Positions 1 to 7,072 of a DNA stretch of 48,927 bases are shown in pieces (the first letter of the stretch is position 1; each line of letters opens with the position of its first letter). The stretch is from Bacteroidales bacterium (lineage in GTDB: Bacteria; Bacteroidota; Bacteroidia; Bacteroidales; UBA3824), in assembly GCA_017535325.1 (NCBI GenBank), contig JAFXUC010000041.1, positions 1 to 48,927 of the forward strand, in the 5' to 3' direction. The notes beneath the pieces are model-generated. The model worked only from the letters and a program-made list of their open reading frames with translations. It made no database searches and had not been told where the DNA came from. Position numbers and translations under genes: made by a program.

Positions 1-1
1 C

Positions 2-1354
2 CTGTTTGAGGGTCTGGAAATTACAAAATCACCCGACTACAAAAAGCACCTCAACAAATATCCGACAATTTATATTGACTGGAACAGATTTGCCAATATT
101 CCCAAAAACGAAATATTAAAAGTTGCTCAAAAACGTTTTGTCAAGGATTTAAAAGAATCGTATCCCTTTTTGGAAGAACAAGATAATTTTAGCGATGCAC
201 TTGTAGAAATCAACCAAAAAACCGGCGACCGGTTTATTTTGATAATCGACGAATGGGATATGCTTGTGCGTGATGTAGACAAAGATGTCCAAGATGAGTA
301 TGTCAATTTCTTACGTGCGATGTTCAAATCAAACAACGCCAACAAGATTTTCCTTTTGGTGTATATGACCGGTATATTGCCAATAATCAAAATAAAGACA
401 CAATCAGCGTTGAACAATTTTGTGGAGTTTAGTATCGTAAATCCGGGCAAGACCGCTAAGTATTACGGCTTTACAGAACAGGAAGTTACCGTCCTCTGCA
501 AAGAGAACGATATGGATTTTGAACTAATGAAACACGCATACGACGGATACATCATCGGTAACGAAAAATCGATGTTCAACCCATTTTCGGTAATGCAATC
601 AATTTTGTTTCGTAACTATAATAGTTATTGGTCAAAAACAGCATCGTTTATGGCTATTGAAACCTACCTGCACATAGATGCCGACAATGTAAGGTCAAAA
701 ATAATAGAGATGATGAGCGGCGGCACAGAGGTTATAGAACCGGCAAGTTTTCGCAACGATATGAAAAATATCCAAACAAGCGACGATGTTATGACACTTT
801 TGGTGCATCTTGGTTATTTGTCTTACGAACCTGAAACTCAGCGTGTAAGAATCCCTAATACCGAAGTTGCCATTGAGTTTAAAAACGCTGTTAGTGTGGT
901 AGGCTGGGGAGAACTCTCAAAATCGGTGGGAGCCTCTCTGCGTCTTTTGGAAGACACCATCAACCTCAAAAAGGATAAAATAGCCCGTGCTTTCGACGAT
1001 TACCATTTTGAGGCATCATCAATTCTTGAATTTAACGACGAAAATTCAATGCGTTGCGCCATTGTATTGGCATATTACGCAGCCAAACCATTTTACAAAA
1101 TATTCCACGAACTACCTACGGGCAAAGGTTTTGCCGATATGGTTTTCATTCCCTTGCCAAACTCTCAACGCCCCGCAATAGTGGTGGAACTAAAATACGA
1201 CCAAACAGCGGACACCGCCATCAGTCAAATCAAACGCAAAAACTATCCCGCAAGTTTGAAAGGTTTTTCAAAACAAATCATCCTCTGCGGCATCAACTAC
1301 AACAAAGCAACATCAAAACATGAAGTGGAGATGGAAGTGATAGAAGGAGAATAA
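2..1354 (+). CDS. AAA-ATPase-like protein with C-terminal PD-(D/E)XK nuclease fold (5' truncated)
   Basis: The reading frame is open from base 2, so the gene starts before the window; a TTG at 170 is internal. Aligned by eye with its paralogue at 47780, about 70 N-terminal residues including the P-loop (RPRRFGKS in the paralogue) are missing. Visible parts are a Walker B region (LIIDEWDML) and the sensor-like stretch LVYMTGILPI. The C-terminal region has a PD-(D/E)XK pattern: GFADMVFIP, then AIVVELKYDQ and a following QI. This architecture matches the AAA-ATPase_like (PF09820) plus PDDEXK_9 (PF08011) proteins, which are abundant in anaerobic Bacteroidota and have no settled function. It is likely cytoplasmic. 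The family call is firm; any role (mobile element, defence, regulation) is speculative. Confidence 0.85.
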   Translation: MFEGLEITKSPDYKKHLNKYPTIYIDWNRFANIPKNEILKVAQKRFVKDLKESYPFLEEQDNFSDALVEINQKTGDRFILIIDEWDMLVRDVDKDVQDEYVNFLRAMFKSNNANKIFLLVYMTGILPIIKIKTQSALNNFVEFSIVNPGKTAKYYGFTEQEVTVLCKENDMDFELMKHAYDGYIIGNEKSMFNPFSVMQSILFRNYNSYWSKTASFMAIETYLHIDADNVRSKIIEMMSGGTEVIEPASFRNDMKNIQTSDDVMTLLVHLGYLSYEPETQRVRIPNTEVAIEFKNAVSVVGWGELSKSVGASLRLLEDTINLKKDKIARAFDDYHFEASSILEFNDENSMRCAIVLAYYAAKPFYKIFHELPTGKGFADMVFIPLPNSQRPAIVVELKYDQTADTAISQIKRKNYPASLKGFSKQIILCGINYNKATSKHEVEMEVIEGE

Positions 1355-1372
1355 ATATAAAATTTTAATCAA

Positions 1373-2134
1373 ATGACAGGGAAAATATTCATATTATTTT
1401 TTTCTTCGCTTATGTTGTTTTCATGTTCGGGCAATATCCCCGCGCAAAAAGCGGAGGAACACAAAACCGTTGAAATTAAACAAATTAACCCGGTTTTCTA
1501 CAACTGGAAAGCAGGCGTAAAAATCTCTCCGGAAGACATCAGGGGTTTCGGTTTTGAAAAATGCTTTTCATTCTCGAAAATTCCTGATACGGTGTTTTCA
1601 AGAATGAAAGGAAAATCTTTCCCCGAAAACTGCACCGTTAAACGCGAAGATTTGAGATATTTAAAAGTTTTGCACTATAATTTAAAAGGTGAAATCTTAA
1701 CCGGCGAAATGGTTTGTAATGAAAAAATCGCAACGGATATGATTCAAATCTTTGCGGAACTTTTTCAAAAGAAATACCCGATTGAAAAAATCCGCCTTAT
1801 AGACGACTACAACGCCGATGACGAGCAGTCCATGAGAGACAACAATTCTTCATGTTTTTGTTTCAGAACCGTGGCGGGCAGTCAAGACCTTTCGCTTCAC
1901 GCCTTGGGCATGGCGGTTGACATCAACACGCTCTACAACCCTTATATCCGCATTAAAAACTCTAAAAAAGTCATTCAACCATCAAACGCCGAAATTTATT
2001 GCGACCGTTCAAAACAGTTCGACTACAAAATAGAGCCGGACGACGACTGCTGCAAGGCTTTCAAAAAGCACGGTTTTCTCTGGGGCGGCGACTGGGCAGC
2101 GTACAAAGATTATCAACATTTTTATAAAAAGTAA
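1373..2134 (+). CDS. M15-family peptidase lipoprotein (D-Ala-D-Ala carboxypeptidase-like)
   Basis: This 253-residue protein has a lipoprotein signal: a hydrophobic N-terminus followed by the lipobox LFSC. The catalytic half carries the M15 signature SLHALGMAVDIN, with likely zinc ligands H176 and D183, and a C-terminal WGGDWAAYKDYQHF with the third ligand H249. M15B/C enzymes (VanY and L-Ala-D-Glu endopeptidase relatives) cleave peptidoglycan stem or cross-link peptides, so a periplasmic, membrane-anchored cell-wall hydrolase is likely. The first 120 residues have no recognised domain. It starts 18 nt after the preceding ATPase stop and may be co-transcribed with it. Exact specificity (DD- or LD-) cannot be read from sequence. 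Confidence 0.85.
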   Translation: MTGKIFILFFSSLMLFSCSGNIPAQKAEEHKTVEIKQINPVFYNWKAGVKISPEDIRGFGFEKCFSFSKIPDTVFSRMKGKSFPENCTVKREDLRYLKVLHYNLKGEILTGEMVCNEKIATDMIQIFAELFQKKYPIEKIRLIDDYNADDEQSMRDNNSSCFCFRTVAGSQDLSLHALGMAVDINTLYNPYIRIKNSKKVIQPSNAEIYCDRSKQFDYKIEPDDDCCKAFKKHGFLWGGDWAAYKDYQHFYKK

Positions 2135-2136
2135 AG

Positions 2137-2190
2137 AATATCCCGGTTTATAAACCGAGATATTTTCAAAAAACATCGGTTTATAAACCG
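2137..2190. repeat. Two copies of a 14-nt palindrome upstream of an ATPase gene
   Basis: The perfect palindrome CGGTTTATAAACCG occurs at 2144-2157 and again at 2177-2190, 33 nt apart centre to centre (about three helical turns). The first copy extends, with one central mismatch pair, to a 28-nt imperfect palindrome at 2137-2164. The second copy lies just upstream of the TAnnTTTG element at 2210-2217, where a -33 box would be expected. A dimeric-repressor operator is the favoured reading. A hairpin terminator for the upstream peptidase gene is less likely because no long T-tract follows. Confidence 0.6.
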
Positions 2191-2209
2191 AAATATTGAA
2201 AAATTTTAT

Positions 2210-2217
2210 TAGATTTG
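2210..2217 (+). promoter_or_regulatory. Bacteroidota -7 promoter element (TAGATTTG)
   Basis: TAGATTTG fits TAnnTTTG exactly and lies 18-25 nt before the two candidate ATG starts of the following ATPase gene. No TTG is seen at the usual -33 distance; palindrome 2177-2190 occupies that region, so the promoter may depend on or be blocked by a regulator. A TTG at 2215 overlaps this element and is therefore unlikely to be a start codon. Confidence 0.6.
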
Positions 2218-2235
2218 CGGCAAAATTTTATGCTT

Positions 2236-3495
2236 ATGAACAAGGATTTAGCAAAAATAATTATCGCAGAAAATCAAAAACTGATTTTAGGAGTTAAGTT
2301 CTATCCTCGTGATTATCAATTTGACGAGCATCTCAATTACGTTTTGGTGGGACTGAGACGGGCAGGAAAATCATATCTTTTGTACCAGCAGATACACACA
2401 CTCTTACAGCAAGGACATGACATCACGGAAATGCTCTATTTTAATTTTGAAGACGACCGTTTGGACTCCTTAACCACAGAAGACTTGAATCTGATAAAAA
2501 CCGCATACGAGGAAATGTTTGACTGTAAGCCGTTTGTCTTTTTGGACGAAGTTCAGAATGTGGACGGCTGGGAACGTTTTGCCCGCCGCCTCGCCGACCA
2601 GAAATACAGAGTTTTCATAACGGGCAGCAACGCTAAAATGCTTTCTTCCCAGATTGCCACAACCCTCGGCGGACGGTATATGATAAAGGAAGTTTTCCCG
2701 TATTCGTTCAAAGAATTTTTGCTGACAAAAAACATCAATATAAACGAGAAAAACGCAATTTACGATTACAGAAAAGAAATATTAAAATTTTTGGAATCAT
2801 ATTTCACGTTTGGAGGACTGCCGGAGTCCGTTGAGGTTCAAGACAAAAGAAACTGGCTCAGCAATCTTTTCAACAAGGTTTTTTTCGGCGATTTGATTGC
2901 ACGCTACAACATCAGGAATACAGAAGCGTTAAAAACATTAATCAGAAAGTTGGCTGAAAATATCAAACAGCCGTCCTCGTATTCCCGGCTTGCCAACATA
3001 ATATCGTCCATAGGAAAAAAAATCAACACTGAAACTATCAGTGATTACCTCCGCCGTCTAAACGAATCGTGGTTGATTTTGCCGGTAGAAAACATCGTTG
3101 CCAAACTCGCGGACAAAGTTACCAACAAAAAATATTATTTCATTGACAACGGCGTTCTTAATCTGTTTTTGCTTGATTCCAAGACATCACTGTTAGAAAA
3201 TATTGTAGCCGTAAGCCTCTCAAAACGCTATCCCGGCGAATTGTTTTATTACATGTCGGGAGTTGAGGTTGATTTTTTCGTCAGAAGCCAAAACACCGCA
3301 ATCCAAGTATCGTATTCCATTGCCGCACCCGAAACCCGTGAGCGTGAAATCGGCGCACTCGCAGAAATCGAGCGACACCTCAGCCCCTCACGCCTTATCA
3401 TTATCACCAAAGATGAAGAGGATATTTTAGAGACCGCAACAGGCAAAAAAGTTGAGGTTGTGCCGCTGTGGAAATTTCTGTTGGAAACTACTTAA
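2236..3495 (+). CDS. AAA_14 / DUF4143-type ATPase
   Basis: This is a 419-residue protein starting at MNKDLAKIII; an ATG two codons earlier (2230) is an equally plausible start. The P-loop GLRRAGKS has its lysine at about K45, and the Walker B FLDEVQNV has D104/E105. ITGSNAKML looks like a sensor-1 region. The C-terminal half (GGLPESVEVQ, then RNTEALKTLIRKLAENI, ending in YYMSGVEVDFFV) matches the DUF4143 region of the common archaeal/bacterial AAA_14 (PF13173) ATPases, including the late VDFFV stretch where a degenerate nuclease-like core is often seen. The family is widespread, often in many copies per genome, and its cellular role is unknown. Its promoter overlaps a paired palindrome, suggesting specific regulation. 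Confidence 0.85.
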   Translation: MNKDLAKIIIAENQKLILGVKFYPRDYQFDEHLNYVLVGLRRAGKSYLLYQQIHTLLQQGHDITEMLYFNFEDDRLDSLTTEDLNLIKTAYEEMFDCKPFVFLDEVQNVDGWERFARRLADQKYRVFITGSNAKMLSSQIATTLGGRYMIKEVFPYSFKEFLLTKNININEKNAIYDYRKEILKFLESYFTFGGLPESVEVQDKRNWLSNLFNKVFFGDLIARYNIRNTEALKTLIRKLAENIKQPSSYSRLANIISSIGKKINTETISDYLRRLNESWLILPVENIVAKLADKVTNKKYYFIDNGVLNLFLLDSKTSLLENIVAVSLSKRYPGELFYYMSGVEVDFFVRSQNTAIQVSYSIAAPETREREIGALAEIERHLSPSRLIIITKDEEDILETATGKKVEVVPLWKFLLETT

Positions 3496-3509
3496 ATAAT
3501 AATTATTAG

Positions 3510-3539
3510 TTGCCAAGAAGATATTTTTTATTACCTTTG
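3510..3539 (+). promoter_or_regulatory. Bacteroidota promoter of the GH2 gene
   Basis: TTG at 3510-3512, a 19-nt spacer and TACCTTTG at 3532-3539 match the Bacteroidota vegetative promoter. The TTG at 3510 is in frame with the downstream gene and could be mistaken for a start, but its place in the -33 box and the signal peptide beginning at 3573 argue against that. Confidence 0.8.
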
Positions 3540-3572
3540 CACAAAAAAATTACACTAAATATCTTAAACATT

Positions 3573-6026
3573 ATGAAACGTCATTTAATATTATCACTTT
3601 TGGCTGCGGTTTTAACAGGCTGCGGTTCTTCGGACTGCACCAACCGTACAGAGGAAAATTTCAACCTCAACTGGGAATTTTCCCTTAACAACGGCACGCC
3701 GCGAACCCTTGACCTTCCGCACGACTGGTCAATAGAAGGCGAGTTCAAAGAGGACAACCCCGCAACGGCAGGCGGAGGAGCGTTGCCCGGCGGCCTGGGC
3801 GTTTACAAAAAAACGTTCACTGTTCCCAAAGAAGATGCCGACAAACAGATTTTTCTCTGTTTTGACGGCGTGTACTGGCAAAGCACCGTCAAAGTCAACG
3901 GTCAAAAAGCAGGTTTCCGTCCAAACGGTTACGTAAGTTTTGAATACGATGTTACGCCGCTGCTGAAATTCGGCGAAGAAAACACCGTAGAGGTTACCGT
4001 TGACAACACCAACCAGCCAAACTCCCGCTGGTATTCAGGTTCGGGAATTTACAGAAACGTATTTTTGAAAAAAGTCAACAAAACGCATTTCGTTGAGCCT
4101 GAATTGTTTATAACAACGTCAAATGTCAGCGCGACTTCCGCCGACATCATCATTCAGACTGAAATCACGGGCGAAGGCGGTTACGATTTGTCCGTCAAAA
4201 TAAAAAATCCCGACGGCACACAAACCTCTGAAATTTCCGACAAAATCACCGCCGGAGAACTCAAAAAGTTAGAAAAAATCACCGTCCAAAACCCGCAACT
4301 CTGGTCGCCGGAAAACCCGAAAATATATTCCGCCGAATTTTCCGTAAAAAAAGACGGAAAAACTTTGGACTGTTATACCCAGACTTTCGGTATAAGATAT
4401 TTCAGTTTTGACAACGCCAATGGTTTTAAACTCAACGGCAAAACAATGAAAATCAACGGTGTATGCAACCATCACGACCTCGGCGCACTCGGCACGGCTG
4501 TAAATCACAGAGCCTTGGAGCGTCAGTTGGAAATCCTCAAAAACATGGGCTGCAACGCCATCCGTACCTCACACAATCCGCCCGCAAAAGAACTGTTAAA
4601 TCTTTGTGATTCAATGGGTTTTATTGTTATGGACGAGGCTTTTGACATGTGGGCGCGGAAAAAATCACCATACGATTACGCACAATATTTCAAGGAATGG
4701 CACGAAAGGGATTTGGAAGATTTTATAAAACGCGACAGAAACCACCCGTCAGTCATCATTTGGTCAATTGGAAACGAAATTCTTGAACAATGGCGCGACA
4801 TTTCAACCGATACGTTGGACCTTGAAAAAGCGAATTTGATGTTCAATTTTGCGGCTCAACTTTCTAAAAAAGACGCAAAAGACGGCGAAATTCACGTCAA
4901 CACAATGCTTTGCAAAAAGTTGGTAGAATTTGTCAAAAACATAGATCCGACACGCCCTGTTACAACCGGCAACAACGAAACCGAGCCGCACAATCTGCTT
5001 TTCAAAGCCGACGCTTTGGACATCATCGGTTTCAACTATCACGACTACAACTGGGGCGAGGTTTTCAAGGAGAAATTTCCGGGCAAACCGCTGATTATCA
5101 CGGAGGCTGTCTCCGCACTTCAAACACGCGGACATTACATTGCGCCGGCTGATACGGAATATCTTTGGCCCGAACGTTGGGATTTGCCATTTGATACTCC
5201 CGACCACAAATGCTCTGCTTACGACAACACCCGCGCTCCTTGGGGCTCGACTCACGAGACGACTTTGAAAGCCTTTTTGAAATATCCGTGGGTTTCGGGA
5301 ATTTTTGTCTGGACGGGTTTTGACTATCTTGGCGAGCCGACCCCATACGGTTGGCCGTCAAGAAGTTCGTATTTTGGAATTATTGACCTGGCGGGTTTTG
5401 AAAAAGACGTTTATTACCTTTACCAAAGCCTTTGGACAGACAAGGACGTTTTACATATTTTGCCGCATTGGAACTGGAACGATGGCGACATTGTTGACGT
5501 CTGGGCATACACAAACGCCGACGAAGTTGAACTTTTCTTAAACGGCGAGTCCTTGGGCGTAAAAAAACTCTCCGACGATACAAGCAAACTGCATTTATCG
5601 TGGAAAGTGCCGTTTAAGGCGGGCGAGTTGAAAGCGGTCGGCAAACGCGGCGGCAGAGAATTTTCTCAAATTGTCAGAACCGCCGGAAAAGCCTCTCAAC
5701 TTACCGCCTCCGCCGACAGAAACATTATCAATGCCGACGGTGAGGATTTGAGTTTCATAACCGTCAACATAACAGACGAAAACGGAACGCTTGTCCCGAA
5801 CTCCTGCAACATGATAGAGTTTGAGGTTTCAGGACCGGGCGAAATCGCAGGACTTGACAACGGCGACGAGGTCTGCCACGAAAGTTTCAAAGGCAAATCG
5901 CACTCGGCTTTCAACGGCAAATGTCTCTGCATCATAAAATCCAAACGCGGAGAAAAAGGCACAGTTACCGTTACCGCAAAAGCCGGAGGACTGAAAGAGG
6001 CTGTGGCTGTGATTAACACAAAATAA
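3573..6026 (+). CDS. Glycoside hydrolase family 2 lipoprotein (beta-galactosidase-like)
   Basis: This is an 817-residue exo-glycosidase with lipobox LTGC just after a short hydrophobic N-terminus, so it is probably anchored in the periplasm or at the outer membrane. Domains run in the usual GH2 order: a jelly-roll sugar-binding domain (LPHDWSIEGEF, VYKKTFTVP, FDGVYWQSTVKVNG), an Ig-like domain, and the TIM barrel beginning near KMKINGVCNHHD. The acid/base is likely E402 in IIWSIGNE and the nucleophile E511 in PLIITEAVS. C-terminal Ig-like domains follow, resembling those of DUF4982-type GH2 enzymes. ATG 3573 is chosen because it opens the signal peptide. No SusC/SusD pair or other glycosidase is adjacent, so this is not a classical polysaccharide-utilisation locus. 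The natural substrate (beta-galactoside versus other) cannot be fixed from sequence. Confidence 0.9.
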   Translation: MKRHLILSLLAAVLTGCGSSDCTNRTEENFNLNWEFSLNNGTPRTLDLPHDWSIEGEFKEDNPATAGGGALPGGLGVYKKTFTVPKEDADKQIFLCFDGVYWQSTVKVNGQKAGFRPNGYVSFEYDVTPLLKFGEENTVEVTVDNTNQPNSRWYSGSGIYRNVFLKKVNKTHFVEPELFITTSNVSATSADIIIQTEITGEGGYDLSVKIKNPDGTQTSEISDKITAGELKKLEKITVQNPQLWSPENPKIYSAEFSVKKDGKTLDCYTQTFGIRYFSFDNANGFKLNGKTMKINGVCNHHDLGALGTAVNHRALERQLEILKNMGCNAIRTSHNPPAKELLNLCDSMGFIVMDEAFDMWARKKSPYDYAQYFKEWHERDLEDFIKRDRNHPSVIIWSIGNEILEQWRDISTDTLDLEKANLMFNFAAQLSKKDAKDGEIHVNTMLCKKLVEFVKNIDPTRPVTTGNNETEPHNLLFKADALDIIGFNYHDYNWGEVFKEKFPGKPLIITEAVSALQTRGHYIAPADTEYLWPERWDLPFDTPDHKCSAYDNTRAPWGSTHETTLKAFLKYPWVSGIFVWTGFDYLGEPTPYGWPSRSSYFGIIDLAGFEKDVYYLYQSLWTDKDVLHILPHWNWNDGDIVDVWAYTNADEVELFLNGESLGVKKLSDDTSKLHLSWKVPFKAGELKAVGKRGGREFSQIVRTAGKASQLTASADRNIINADGEDLSFITVNITDENGTLVPNSCNMIEFEVSGPGEIAGLDNGDEVCHESFKGKSHSAFNGKCLCIIKSKRGEKGTVTVTAKAGGLKEAVAVINTK

Positions 6027-6028
6027 TT

Positions 6029-7033
6029 ATGATTTTAAAACAATTAAAACAGAACGGAATTGAAGCCGTGATAATCACTTTTCTGATTGTCGCGGCAATG
6101 TCGGTGTCGATGTTTTATCCGGCAACGGTTCAGCATATAGAAATACCGGAAAACGGAACACTTTTGTTCAACTCGCTTTACGAAAAGTTTTTCGGCGGCG
6201 TATCGCATTTAACGCAAATTGCAGCACTTCTAATGATGGCAACAGAGGCGGTGCTGATTGCCGTGATGAATCTGAACTACGAACTGACAAGGGCAAAAGG
6301 CACGTTGCTTATCTTGATTTTTTCAATGGTAAGTCTGTCTTACATTCCGCTGAACACGCTTTTGCCGGAACAGATTGCCAATATTTTCATCACGCTCGGC
6401 ATTATCAAAGTGCTATCCTCGCACAGCGTTGACAAAGCCGAATTTATGTTTTTTGACGCGGGACTGTTTTTCGGATTGGCGGCTCTGTTTTGCGTTCCGG
6501 CAACATTTATGCTGATAATCGGAATTATCGCGCTGATAATCTACCGTCCGTACAGGTTCAACGAATTTGCCGTGTATCTGATTGGATTTTTTACGCCGCT
6601 GTTGTTTTATGTTTCGGGTTATTATTATTTTGAAAGCACAATGCAGCCGGTTTGGGACTGTTACAAAGCGGCTTTCCAAATACACGGCTCAGCATACGGG
6701 AATCTTTCCGAACCTGAAATTATCAGTTTCGGACTCTATTTTGTGATGATTGCCTCGGCAAGCGTGTTTATCTTGCAGGAATATCCGAAATACAACCTGT
6801 TTGCGTCAAGAACTTACAAAATGTTTTTCATAATTTTTGTTCTGACGCTGCTGATTGCTGTAAGCCGGCAGTTTTCGCTGCAAGTCATGAGGCTTTCAGT
6901 TATGCCGCTGACAATGCTGTATGTAACGGTGTTTCATAATTTCAGTTCAAAACGGACGCTGTTTGCGGAAATATTTTTCACGGTATTTGTTGCGATACAC
7001 GCCGGAGCACAGGCGCTGTGGTTTGCGGCATAA
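6029..7033 (+). CDS. Multi-pass membrane protein, DUF6427-like
   Basis: This 334-residue protein is hydrophobic over most of its length, with about nine or ten predicted transmembrane helices read by eye, including IEAVIITFLIVAAMSVSMFY, an aromatic-rich YRPYRFNEFAVYLIGFF and a hydrophobic C-terminus. It has no obvious catalytic motif. The pattern, especially the central IIYRPYRFNEF segment, resembles the DUF6427 family of Bacteroidota. It begins 2 nt after the GH2 stop and ends 39 nt before the permease-phosphatase ATG, so the three genes could be one transcript. Function is unknown. Confidence 0.6.
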   Translation: MILKQLKQNGIEAVIITFLIVAAMSVSMFYPATVQHIEIPENGTLLFNSLYEKFFGGVSHLTQIAALLMMATEAVLIAVMNLNYELTRAKGTLLILIFSMVSLSYIPLNTLLPEQIANIFITLGIIKVLSSHSVDKAEFMFFDAGLFFGLAALFCVPATFMLIIGIIALIIYRPYRFNEFAVYLIGFFTPLLFYVSGYYYFESTMQPVWDCYKAAFQIHGSAYGNLSEPEIISFGLYFVMIASASVFILQEYPKYNLFASRTYKMFFIIFVLTLLIAVSRQFSLQVMRLSVMPLTMLYVTVFHNFSSKRTLFAEIFFTVFVAIHAGAQALWFAA

Positions 7034-7072
7034 ATTTTGCGCAATTTTTTGTTTAAAAGACAAGGTTATCAA

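Noticed and set aside
170..1354. Complete gene starting at TTG 170
   Set aside because: The frame is open to base 2 and residues before 170 match the paralogue at 47780, so the gene is truncated by the window edge.
3510..6026. GH2 gene beginning at TTG 3510
   Set aside because: That TTG is the -33 box of a good promoter, and the lipoprotein signal begins at ATG 3573.
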